Source of the DNA: a virus
IMG/VR virus record: IMGVR_UViG_3300034759_000344
Location: 1 to 64,000 of that record
Direction: 5' to 3' (one strand)
Length of the DNA stretch: 64,000 bases
Position numbers and translations under genes: made by a program. Of the stretch, positions 7,613 to 15,326 are shown piece after piece. Positions within the stretch are counted from its first letter, which is position 1. Each line of letters opens with the position of its first letter. The notes under the pieces are model-generated. The model was not told the origin of the DNA, did no database searches, and saw nothing but the letters and a program-made list of their open reading frames with translations.

Positions 7613-7834
7613 TTGGCTACTATAACTGAAGTAGTTGCTTTATATCGAATGTTAGGTATTGAAGAAACAATAGACCAGGAAGAAGGGCTTTTATCCCTGG
7701 ATATGCCTATGGAAACTTATTTGGCAAAAGTGGAAAAAGTAAAAATGCTCTTACTCAAGAAGCTGATTGAAGCCAACGTACTTAAAACTAAGATAGATGA
7801 AAATGGAATATCTCTTGAAATTACTATTGTTTGA
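7613..7834 (+). CDS. small hypothetical protein
   Basis: 73 residues from TTG 7613, 7 nt behind AAAGGGAGGTG; a GTG at 7604 would lie inside that ribosome-binding site. Helical N-terminal half, charged; no recognised family. Confidence 0.6.
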   Translation: MATITEVVALYRMLGIEETIDQEEGLLSLDMPMETYLAKVEKVKMLLLKKLIEANVLKTKIDENGISLEITIV

Positions 7835-7881
7835 TTTTCGTTCAACTAAACTAACTTTTAGTATAGGAGGTGATAAATATT

Positions 7882-8487
7882 ATGCCGCTTATAAAATTAG
7901 GAAACCACAAACTAGGAAATAAAATAGCTGTGTTTTCACTACCAGCACAGATAACTTGTCCAGGAGCAACTACATGGTGTAAGAATAACTGCTACGCAAG
8001 AAAAGGCAGATACCTTTTTTCCAAAGTGAAAATAGGGTTACTTCGCAGCCTAGAGCAAACTAAGCAGGCTTCGTTTGTAGAAAATGTAGTAAAGGAACTG
8101 AACGACTTAATCAAAAAGCACGGAATAAAAGCAGTAAGAATACATGCATCTGGAGATTTCTATTCTCAAGAGTACCTCGATAAGTGGAAGGAAATAGCTT
8201 TGCAATTACCGCAGTTGAAGTTCGCTGCTTGGACCAAATCCTGGATGCTGGATTTTAAGAACTGTCCGGAAAACATAACCATATTTTACTCTATGGTACC
8301 AGATACTGAAAAGGTACCCAGCAATATAGTCAGAAGAGCATATGTAGATTACCCAGAACTGGATCCGGAGATAAGAAGGACGGGATACTACTGTCCTTAC
8401 CATGAACTGAAAAAGGGTGTCTGTCAGAAATGCGGTGTTTGTTACAGCGAAAATCCCCCTGAAATTGTGATATTCAAAAAGCACTAA
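7882..8487 (+). CDS. gp88-family protein
   Basis: 201 residues from ATG 7882 (ribosome-binding site TAGGAGGTGATAA). Cysteines C26, C33 and C37 in CPGATTWCKNNCYARKGR, the signature of the phage gp88 family (named after a mycobacteriophage gene product), plus a C-terminal cysteine cluster (CPYHELKKGVCQKCGVC). HASGDFYS in the middle is also typical. The cysteine pattern suggests a metal or Fe-S cluster; the biochemical role is unknown. Confidence 0.8.
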   Translation: MPLIKLGNHKLGNKIAVFSLPAQITCPGATTWCKNNCYARKGRYLFSKVKIGLLRSLEQTKQASFVENVVKELNDLIKKHGIKAVRIHASGDFYSQEYLDKWKEIALQLPQLKFAAWTKSWMLDFKNCPENITIFYSMVPDTEKVPSNIVRRAYVDYPELDPEIRRTGYYCPYHELKKGVCQKCGVCYSENPPEIVIFKKH

Positions 8488-8524
8488 AAGTGGTAAAATG
8501 TATATATGTAAAGGTGGTGTTACC

Positions 8525-9196
8525 ATGCAAACAATGAAAAGCTTTGAGTCCGAAAAAGCTATAACTGACTTCTTGAATACCTCAAGGATGCACACGAGAT
8601 TTCATTACAGATACGGTTTAAGCAAACCTCCGGACATGTATGAGGTTACCAAGAAACTGAATGACTATATATATAATGACGATCCCCTCTTTGACCATCC
8701 TGCTATAGATAAGTTTACGCTAAATGAAGGACTGCTTTGGGACGTATCTCCGTGTGAAGGAAATCCAGAAAAACCAAATACCAAACCAGCGGTAGAGTAT
8801 GTAGTATGCAGAATAAAACAGCTCATACCAGAATATCTTGCAGACAAGAAGCTCACAGGATCTTACGACTTAGAAAGCTTAAAACGCTGTGTAGGCATTG
8901 TACGAAAGATGTATCCAAAAAAAGAGTATCCTATCTTCAGTATACCGAATCCAAATAAACTAACTAAATCCACAGAGAAATGTAAGTATGGCGATCAGGA
9001 CACTTATATCTGCTATACTACAATACTGGTAATAGACAATGTACCAATAAACTACGAAGAAGCTTTATACTACTTAAAAGCCTACCGCGACATAATCTGT
9101 CTTACCTACTACGAACTCGGCAATCTCAAAGTGAAAAAGCTGCTTAGTGAAGTCCTACCGGATTTAATAACCACATACAATCTCTATAAGCTGTAA
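8525..9196 (+). CDS. hypothetical protein
   Basis: 223 residues from ATG 8525 behind AAAGGTGGTG. Soluble, Tyr/Lys-rich, with no recognised motif. Tightly coupled to the next gene. Confidence 0.7.
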   Translation: MQTMKSFESEKAITDFLNTSRMHTRFHYRYGLSKPPDMYEVTKKLNDYIYNDDPLFDHPAIDKFTLNEGLLWDVSPCEGNPEKPNTKPAVEYVVCRIKQLIPEYLADKKLTGSYDLESLKRCVGIVRKMYPKKEYPIFSIPNPNKLTKSTEKCKYGDQDTYICYTTILVIDNVPINYEEALYYLKAYRDIICLTYYELGNLKVKKLLSEVLPDLITTYNLYKL

Positions 9197-9207
9197 AGGT
9201 GATGCCT

Positions 9208-10008
9208 GTGAAGTATCCTTTAGAAATAAAAGATGAAGAAAGAACGGTAGCCGTAGCAACTTACAAAGACAAAGAACTGTACGGTAATCAGTATTTCTAC
9301 ATGTTAAGGAACCTTGTAGCTGTAGTCCTTTTATCTGGAAAAGACTACATTCCCGTTAAAGAATTCATAAAAGCAATGCAAAACCCGGATCCGGAAACTT
9401 ATTTTACTCTAATTACCGATAGACCAGAAAACGGCGTAATAGTTTACCGCAGTCAGAACAACAGTATAACCCGAGCAGTAATTGTAACTGCAAGAATAGA
9501 AGGTCAGAAATTAATCATAGATAAAGGCAACAAACATCCTGCTTTAAACATATCTGTAGTCAATGACCTTTACTTGAAAATACTTCCGCATATGTACCAG
9601 CTGCATTCCTTTGTAGAAAGGGTTTATCCCAGTGTTACTTTTCTGGAAGATAATATAGGTGAGCTGGTTATGGATGTAGCTATTGCTGCAAGCCACAAAT
9701 GCTACGCTAAAAGTGAAGAAACAATATATATATCTGAATTTGCCAAAGAACTCAAAAACATTGAAAGCCAGTACCTGCATCCCGACGAAGAAGAAATAGT
9801 TAGAACTGTAGTCATTCACAACCCCAAAAATACTAAAATTGATAAAGTAGAGGTACAGCTGCTTAGTGAAAAAGCCTTAACCACAGACAAAATAGTGGAA
9901 GCTGTGCGGGTGCTGTTTTATATGTGTCTACCTAAAGACCAGCAAAAGAAAATAAGCAAGCTGTACCCAAATGTTGCTATACATGCACAGCTTTTCAAGC
10001 TGGGATGA
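9208..10008 (+). CDS. hypothetical protein
   Basis: About 266 residues. GTG 9208 gives the best spacing to AAAGGTG (9195-9201); ATG 9202 is an alternative. Soluble mixed alpha/beta protein with no recognised family. Follows the preceding gene within 11 nt, so they are probably co-translated. Confidence 0.7.
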   Translation: MKYPLEIKDEERTVAVATYKDKELYGNQYFYMLRNLVAVVLLSGKDYIPVKEFIKAMQNPDPETYFTLITDRPENGVIVYRSQNNSITRAVIVTARIEGQKLIIDKGNKHPALNISVVNDLYLKILPHMYQLHSFVERVYPSVTFLEDNIGELVMDVAIAASHKCYAKSEETIYISEFAKELKNIESQYLHPDEEEIVRTVVIHNPKNTKIDKVEVQLLSEKALTTDKIVEAVRVLFYMCLPKDQQKKISKLYPNVAIHAQLFKLG

Positions 10009-10019
10009 TGTGGTATAAT
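9992..10019 (+). promoter_or_regulatory. weak promoter candidate
   Basis: TTTTCA, 16-nt spacer, TGGTATAAT extended -10 at 10011-10019. It would serve the 10085-13754 operon. The -35 is poor and the left part overlaps the preceding gene. Confidence 0.35.
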
Positions 10020-10084
10020 AGTTTTGTAAACTTATTCAACTAAATGTGCCTTTAAAACTAAAGTTAATTAGGGAGGACTTAAGA

Positions 10085-10408
10085 TTGAAAAATCCAGCCA
10101 GGGCAATCAAAGAATTGTTTACACAGATAACTGGAAAGAAAGCCAGTAGAGTTAAAGAAGCTAAAGGAACTCCGTACTATCTAACCTGTTTCAGATGTGG
10201 AAAGTCCAAAGCTGGAGAAGACCAGAAGTTTCTGGTCGTATATCAGGGTAAATACCGGCATGCTGTGGAAGTAACCCTGTGTACAGCGTGCTGGGAAGAA
10301 TTGTTTGAAGAAAAAGAGGAGGTGAAAAACAATGGCAATAAAAAAGCAAGATGTTCTGGTGGTAATAAGAGACGGCGTGGTAGACAGGGTGTTAAGCAAC
10401 GATCCTGA
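10085..10408 (+). CDS. small CxxC zinc-finger protein
   Basis: 107 residues from TTG 10085, 7 nt behind AGGGAGGA. CFRCG and CTAC pairs about 35 residues apart suggest one zinc site; the C-terminus is strongly basic (KRRRGRQ). Its last 77 nt overlap the next gene in another frame. Confidence 0.6.
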   Translation: MKNPARAIKELFTQITGKKASRVKEAKGTPYYLTCFRCGKSKAGEDQKFLVVYQGKYRHAVEVTLCTACWEELFEEKEEVKNNGNKKARCSGGNKRRRGRQGVKQRS

Positions 10409-10559
10409 CGTAGTGGTTACCATTGTTAACTTTGGTTTGGGTGATGAAGGAGAATATCATGAAGTCAAGCAGTATGTGTATCCAGACCACGAATGGGACC
10501 CTTATGAAGTTAAGGAAATTCTTGATGAATACAACACAAAATTTGAGAAAGGAGTGTAG
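10332..10559 (+). CDS. small acidic hypothetical protein
   Basis: 75 residues, ATG 10332, 8 nt after AGGAGGTGA. The start lies inside the end of the preceding gene. Beta-rich N-terminus (DVLVVIRDGVVDRVL). Family not recognised. Confidence 0.6.
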   Translation: MAIKKQDVLVVIRDGVVDRVLSNDPDVVVTIVNFGLGDEGEYHEVKQYVYPDHEWDPYEVKEILDEYNTKFEKGV

Positions 10560-10566
10560 TTAAACT

Positions 10567-11502
10567 ATGCTTACTGATATCATTGACAGCTACCTACAGA
10601 GCAAAGCTCAAGAACAGGAAGCACCAACTGATAAATTTCGGGTTTCCGATGCTGGAAGATGCAAGCTGATGCGCTACTGGAAAAGAAAGGGAGTAGAGCC
10701 TACTAATTCACCTGAAGCAAGAGTCATGCGGGTATTTGAAGTAGGTAACATATTCCACCGCTGGCTGCAGAACATCCTTAAAGAGCAGGGTAGCTTAATA
10801 CACGAGGAATACGAAGTGGAAGATGAACACCGCAGGGGACATATAGATGCCGTTGTAGAAACTCCGGCTGGAAGATACCTTATGGACTTCAAAACTGTGC
10901 ATTCCAGAAAATTCAACTATTTAACTACCGATGTAGATAACCACTACCTTTACCAGATAATCACTTACTATCTCATGTACCCGGACAACATAGATGAGCT
11001 ATTCCTGGTATATGTATCTAAAGATGATTTAAGAATCAGGGAAGTAGCTATAAAAGCAACCATGCCTTTTGATATGCTGGTAGATATGGTTAAGCGGGAT
11101 TGGGAAGAACTCATAGAGCATTGGGAAAAGGATAAAGAACCAGAACCCATACCCTACCACAAGTGGGAATGTGCCTACTGCATTTATCAGGCCAAATGTG
11201 AATCCGAATTCAAAAAAGACGAAGAAGAAAAGGTAGTTCCTTTTTCCAGCAATTATTTGGAAGGATTGTTAGCAAAAAGAGAAGAGCTTCTGGAATATGT
11301 AGAAGAATACAGCAAAGTGGATAAAGAAATAAGGGAATACATAAAGAGCCTTCCCTTGAGCAAGATAAAGGTGGGTAACTACTACATAGAAAAATCTCTA
11401 ATCAACCGCAAAACTTACAACATTCCAGAGGAAATCAAGGAGCAGTACTTGGAAGTGACACCCCACGAGAGGATATACATAAAGAGTGTAGAGGATATAT
11501 GA
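10567..11502 (+). CDS. Cas4/RecB-like PD-(D/E)XK exonuclease with Fe-S cysteines
   Basis: 311 residues. Nuclease core: H64, GHID (91-94), DFKT (107-110) and a QxxxYY-type motif near 130. Four cysteines, C32, C202, C205 and C211, are arranged as in Cas4/AddB Fe-S nucleases (one before the core, three after). Such phage enzymes resect DNA ends or assist recombination. There is no CRISPR array nearby, so CRISPR adaptation is not implied. Confidence 0.8.
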   Translation: MLTDIIDSYLQSKAQEQEAPTDKFRVSDAGRCKLMRYWKRKGVEPTNSPEARVMRVFEVGNIFHRWLQNILKEQGSLIHEEYEVEDEHRRGHIDAVVETPAGRYLMDFKTVHSRKFNYLTTDVDNHYLYQIITYYLMYPDNIDELFLVYVSKDDLRIREVAIKATMPFDMLVDMVKRDWEELIEHWEKDKEPEPIPYHKWECAYCIYQAKCESEFKKDEEEKVVPFSSNYLEGLLAKREELLEYVEEYSKVDKEIREYIKSLPLSKIKVGNYYIEKSLINRKTYNIPEEIKEQYLEVTPHERIYIKSVEDI

Positions 11503-11515
11503 GGAGGTGAATTTG

Positions 11516-12733
11516 ATGGCTCGCAAAAGTAATCCTTACGTTAAGCAAGTGCTGGGAACCATATGGAAGAAAAAGTGGACGGGAGAACTGTTAGACAATT
11601 ACCGGTTTTTCTATGTATTACACCCAGAAAATCAGGTTGTATACAACATAAAAACGAGGTATGTTCAGGAGTATCTCAAGAGGTTGAGGCAGAAGCGCCA
11701 GCACTTTCCGCAGCTTGCACGAGGAGAAGTGTATCCGGAAACCAAGAAAATACTGGAAAAGATAATGAAAGATTTCGAAAAACAGCTCAACAGTATGTAC
11801 CATTTTGGATGTGCAATATGCGGTGAGAAGTTTGCAGCATCATATGTTGGATATAAGATATTTGAACCTTCTCTATACAAACCAGCGGCTATGAGGTTAA
11901 TCGTGTATACGGACTTCTTAAACGACGGTATCAAGGAGATAATAAAGCACCTGGAAAGCAAGCATCGAAACTATTTAGAAAAACATAAAGTTACGGCTCG
12001 TAAAGCAGCAACCATAACTTTGCATCGTATACTTGGTGAGTACACCGAACTCAACTATGAGCTAAACGAATTTAAAAATCAAATAATTGTAGACAGACCT
12101 AACCGCAAAAAAGGACTGCAGTTAATGTTTACTGAAGAGAAAGAGCTGGAAGCTATCAATCAAGAAAGCTATATAGATGAGGAAGTGAAAAACCGTATAG
12201 AGAACAAGCTGTATGGAGAAAAGACGAAAGAAGCTGAAGACCAGCCGCTGTGTTTGGCAAACGGTACCGGCAAAAAGATGTTAATAAGCAAGCTTCACGA
12301 TGCCTATGCCAATATCATTGAAAGCTTAAAAGAGCTTCCCAAGCGTGCAGTATGCAGAGAACACAAAGTAGTTATGGAGGATTTAGAAGAAATCCTGAAC
12401 CATTTGGTAGAAGAACATCCTTATATAAGGCCCTCCAAAGAAAATGTAGCCTATCTTTGGCATGCTTTGGGAGACTGGAGGGCAGTAGCTGACTTACACC
12501 ACCGCTACGTAGCAAGAGTAGATGAGTACTATATAGCTATAGAAGAAGATGACTTAGAAAACAGCTATGTTTTAGTGTATCCACAGCCAATGCACAAAAA
12601 CAAAGGCTACCGCAACCAGTATGCTAAAGATACCTATTTCACCAGAGGAAAAGAAGCCCAAGAGGTGTTTCACAGTGAGCTGGCAGATAGGGAAATAGTC
12701 ACCATCTTCTCTACTGAAGATATAAAGAGTTAG
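11516..12733 (+). CDS. hypothetical protein with zinc-finger-like Cys/His sites
   Basis: 405 residues from ATG 11516 (GAGGAGGTGA at 11501). CAICG near residue 97 is followed by HLESKHRNYLEKH about 45 residues later, compatible with a C2H2-type zinc site. A second CREH...HLVEEH occurs near residue 290. Charged and helical; function unknown. Confidence 0.7.
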   Translation: MARKSNPYVKQVLGTIWKKKWTGELLDNYRFFYVLHPENQVVYNIKTRYVQEYLKRLRQKRQHFPQLARGEVYPETKKILEKIMKDFEKQLNSMYHFGCAICGEKFAASYVGYKIFEPSLYKPAAMRLIVYTDFLNDGIKEIIKHLESKHRNYLEKHKVTARKAATITLHRILGEYTELNYELNEFKNQIIVDRPNRKKGLQLMFTEEKELEAINQESYIDEEVKNRIENKLYGEKTKEAEDQPLCLANGTGKKMLISKLHDAYANIIESLKELPKRAVCREHKVVMEDLEEILNHLVEEHPYIRPSKENVAYLWHALGDWRAVADLHHRYVARVDEYYIAIEEDDLENSYVLVYPQPMHKNKGYRNQYAKDTYFTRGKEAQEVFHSELADREIVTIFSTEDIKS

Positions 12734-12744
12734 GAGGGATATGT

Positions 12745-13383
12745 ATGTTTGGAGTTTTAATATTTTTAGTATGGGTATTTTTCATTTACCTATTCATAAT
12801 AGCACCAAATTTAGAGCCCTGGATACCTTCACCAGAACCAGAAGAAGAAGATAGAAAAAAGAAAAAACCTGCTAAACCTAAACGTCTTGATGAAGAAACG
12901 ATAGAGAAATTCATAGAAGGATTTGCAGGACCTGCTGACATAGAAGGTATAGTAGGTAAAGTGTATAAAAACCATTTAGGAATACCTACCATTAGAAGTT
13001 ATGATTTAAAAGAAGTGGACGATAAGTTTGGTCATGATGCTTTGGATTTAGCAACAGCTACAGCACCACAGCATAGAGTACTGAACAGATTAAGGAGGGA
13101 CTACACACTACCTATAAACTACCGACTAGATGACTATCGACCATTGCTTTCCTGCTATCTGCTGCTGCGTACCTTACCGGAGAATGTAGAACCAAGTACC
13201 GAAGCTATCCAGCAGGAAGTGTATAATGAAGAAGTAGAACGCTGGAAAGAAATGTGGTTTACCAAGTGGATGCAGAGGTGGAAAGACCAGATACCCGAAA
13301 AGTACCGAGAAGAAATAAATGCTTTATACCAGAAAGAAACTGGAAGGAGGGAAGAGGAGTGGGTAGCATCGATCCAGAAATAA
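12745..13383 (+). CDS. membrane-anchored hypothetical protein
   Basis: 212 residues. Residues 3-21 form a hydrophobic transmembrane segment, followed by a Pro/Glu then Lys-rich linker and a soluble C-terminal domain rich in Trp and charge (WKEMWFTKWMQRWKDQ). Probably N-out or N-in single-pass protein. No recognised family. Confidence 0.65.
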   Translation: MFGVLIFLVWVFFIYLFIIAPNLEPWIPSPEPEEEDRKKKKPAKPKRLDEETIEKFIEGFAGPADIEGIVGKVYKNHLGIPTIRSYDLKEVDDKFGHDALDLATATAPQHRVLNRLRRDYTLPINYRLDDYRPLLSCYLLLRTLPENVEPSTEAIQQEVYNEEVERWKEMWFTKWMQRWKDQIPEKYREEINALYQKETGRREEEWVASIQK

Positions 13384-13754
13384 GGGATTCAGTATGGTCC
13401 GGAATGCGTATGGCACTCAGAGACTATGTCAATCCCCTAATGGTGGATTTGATAGGTAGAGAAATAGCTAAAACGGTAAGCGCTGAAGTAGCACAGGTAA
13501 CCAATCAAGCTGTAAGTGATTTACAGCAGCAGATAAAAAGGGCCGTAAAGAAGATAGAAGAGAATAAAGAAGCTCGAGAAGCATTGGCAAATCATTTAGC
13601 CAGAATAGTAACCGAAGTAATATCTGAAATGCGGGAAGAAATGTACGAGCAAATGAAGAAAGAATTTGAAGAGCAGTTAAATGTACTGCGCAAGAAAAAC
13701 GACGAACTGCGCAGAGAACTGTTAAAGCTCAAAAAACAAAAAAGGCAGGGCTGA
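13359..13754 (+). CDS. coiled-coil hypothetical protein
   Basis: 131 residues from GTG 13359, 8 nt after GGAGG, overlapping the preceding gene by 25 nt. Almost entirely heptad-like helix from residue 45 onward, ending in a Lys/Arg-rich coiled coil. Last gene of the left rightward operon. Confidence 0.6.
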   Translation: MGSIDPEIRDSVWSGMRMALRDYVNPLMVDLIGREIAKTVSAEVAQVTNQAVSDLQQQIKRAVKKIEENKEAREALANHLARIVTEVISEMREEMYEQMKKEFEEQLNVLRKKNDELRRELLKLKKQKRQG

Positions 13755-13758
13755 GTAA

Positions 13759-13787
13759 AGTATACCACAGTTGACTGTGAACGTCAA
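13759..13787 (-). promoter_or_regulatory. putative leftward promoter with dyad, antisense to upstream genes
   Basis: On the minus strand TTGACG (13787-13782), 17-nt spacer, TATACT (13764-13759). The -35 overlaps a dyad GTTGAC-tgtgaac-GTCAAC. It lies between the IsrB element and the end of the rightward operon, so it would transcribe antisense to 13359-13754. It may partly derive from the IS end (GTTGAC). Confidence 0.4.
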
Positions 13788-13862
13788 CAAGTATCTTCAC
13801 AGGTAATTGCGGCTGGATGCCCCCGATTTTAATCGGGGGAGGAAAGCCGCCTAACCTCCCTT

Positions 13863-14876
13863 CTATGCAACGTATTTGTACCTCCAAGAGGCAAAACATA
13901 CAAACTTGCAATCATCTGGTTTAGCCCGTTGGGTTAGTCTCTTGCCAGTATTGATGTCATGCAGGCTTATTCTGTTGTTTATGTGCCCGCCAACATAGCA
14001 CAGGCCGTATTTTGGGTGCTTAACGTAACTGCCACGTTTGAAGCCAAGTGACCTTGTACCACCTTGTCTCCTGCGGACACCACCTTTGGCGAACTGCAAC
14101 ATATGCAATTGCCTTCGGTTAAACCGCAGTGGTACAACGACAAGCAGTTCTGTATTGTCTGGTTGAACATGGCCGCCAGTATACCAGTTAGCCAAGCACC
14201 ATGCGTCAACGCAGTGCGCGTCAAATGACTCGTCCAGTTTCCTGCTTGTTTTCTTCAACCCATGAGACTTCCTTAGCTGTTTTGTTTCCCAGCCTTCCTT
14301 TGTGTACACTTGACCAAATCTAGCTAATTCCGAGTAAAACCATGTCTTGCCTACTTCAAGTGGCGTAAAGGATTGATTCCAGCGTTTCTTACCAGGTCTT
14401 GTAGTAGCTTTGATATTTTCAACCACGAAGACAGTTACTGGGAAGAGTCTCGTTAACCATTTAGCTATCCTCAACCGCCACTGCCAACGCGCTTTCGTTG
14501 AAGGAGGTAAGTCTTTATTCTTACGGTTGTTAAACTTGGCAGGGCGTCTGCGAGTTTTGCGATACCTTCTGGCTCTGCGCATATTGCGTCTGGTTTCTAC
14601 AGCTTCCTTAACGTGCGTTACAGCGTGCGCTTGAACGTTAAGATATGTGTGTGCTTCTGACTTAACTGAATATCCTTCCATCTTGCTTCCTAGATCAATG
14701 CCCACAGCTATCGGTTGTTTATACCTAGCTGAAGGTTCAACATTGAGCCTTACACAAAACACACCTTTGCTCCAAAACGGAGTAGCTTTACCAGACTTAA
14801 TCCATCGCCTTGCCCTCGAAGGTTTTGTTGGCATTAGAGGATTGCCATTCTTATCAACAACAGGAACAAACCTCAT
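13863..14876 (-). CDS. isrB: IsrB, RNA-guided RuvC-like nickase-type protein (HNH-less IscB relative)
   Basis: 337 residues, ATG 14876 behind GGAGG. The N-terminal PLMP motif (NPLMP, residues 12-16) is diagnostic of the IscB/IsrB family. RuvC-I IGIDLGSKMEG-type (VGIDLGSKMEGYS, D61), an arginine-rich bridge helix (94-112), RuvC-II VFVVENIKA (E153) and RuvC-III FDAHCVDAW (D219/D224) are all present. Only about 65 residues separate RuvC-II and RuvC-III, leaving no room for HNH, hence IsrB rather than IscB. Known IsrB uses an omega-RNA encoded upstream and nicks DNA. Confidence 0.88.
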   Translation of the reverse strand: MRFVPVVDKNGNPLMPTKPSRARRWIKSGKATPFWSKGVFCVRLNVEPSARYKQPIAVGIDLGSKMEGYSVKSEAHTYLNVQAHAVTHVKEAVETRRNMRRARRYRKTRRRPAKFNNRKNKDLPPSTKARWQWRLRIAKWLTRLFPVTVFVVENIKATTRPGKKRWNQSFTPLEVGKTWFYSELARFGQVYTKEGWETKQLRKSHGLKKTSRKLDESFDAHCVDAWCLANWYTGGHVQPDNTELLVVVPLRFNRRQLHMLQFAKGGVRRRQGGTRSLGFKRGSYVKHPKYGLCYVGGHINNRISLHDINTGKRLTQRAKPDDCKFVCFASWRYKYVA

Positions 14877-15111
14877 GCGGTAAGCCTCCTTGTCGGAGTA
14901 TGTTCAGCCCTTCGGCCATGTCCAGCAGGCTTAGCATGGTCTTTGCCATGCGTGGCATTAAGCGGTTCTGCCGTAGAGCCTGGAGCTAGGGCGGCACCCC
15001 AGGGTACTTGGTAGCCCACTGGACGTAGCGGATTGGGTACCGCTTGGCCTAGTCAACCGTTGCCTTGCTGCCGCCATCGCAAGCCCCCGAATTTATTCGG
15101 GGGTGGTTGAC
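14877..15111 (-). ncRNA. omega-RNA region of IsrB
   Basis: About 235 gene-free nt upstream of isrB, GC-rich and full of local pairing on the minus strand (terminal CCCCCGAA/TTCGGGGG stem, then GCGGCAGCAAGGC, AGCCTGCTGG, GCCATGCGTGGC-type stems). For IscB/IsrB the guide lies at the RNA 5' end and is copied from DNA flanking the element. Here that would be the bases immediately above 15111, reading GATGATAATGAAACAAT on the minus strand. The RNA ends are not visible from sequence alone. Confidence 0.65.
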
Positions 15112-15308
15112 ATTGTTTCATTATCATCTTCATTGAAAGGAGGAATAACCTCCATGTTGGATACTGCTGTAACCTGCCAGTCATAGTCTACAAAAAAGTT
15201 AACTGCTCTAGCAAGAGTTACAAAACTGCATTCTGAAGTGTCATCTAAAAACATAGCACAATCTGCACCAAAGCATTCCTTACCGGTTAGCGGACAGTAT
15301 TTTCCCAC
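15093..15308 (-). CDS. small Cys-rich protein, 3' end replaced by IsrB element
   Basis: GTG start at 15308 behind AAGGAGG. CPLTGKECFGADC suggests a compact metal site. The natural frame reaches ...EDDNETM and then continues as STTPE-stop, encoded by the IsrB element's end hairpin, so the original C-terminus has been lost. Confidence 0.55.
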   Translation of the reverse strand: MGKYCPLTGKECFGADCAMFLDDTSECSFVTLARAVNFFVDYDWQVTAVSNMEVIPPFNEDDNETMSTTPE

Positions 15309-15326
15309 CTTAAAAACCTCCTTCCT

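Larger units (their letters stand above)
13805..15111 (-). mobile_element. IS200/IS605-type element encoding IsrB, without tnpA
   Basis: The left end (minus-strand sense) at 15111 reads GTCAACCACCCCCG with hairpin CCCCCGAA/TTCGGGGG (15084-15091, 15096-15103). The distal end carries hairpin CCCCCGATT/AATCGGGGG (13820-13828, 13831-13839) inside GCGGCT/AGCCGC. The exact distal boundary is uncertain (about 13783-13805). No Y1 transposase is present, so movement would need TnpA in trans. It interrupts the 3' end of the gene at 15308. Confidence 0.75.

Noticed and set aside
10567-11502. Cas4 as part of a CRISPR system
   Set aside because: No cas1, cas2 or repeat array in the window; stand-alone Cas4-like nucleases are common in phages.
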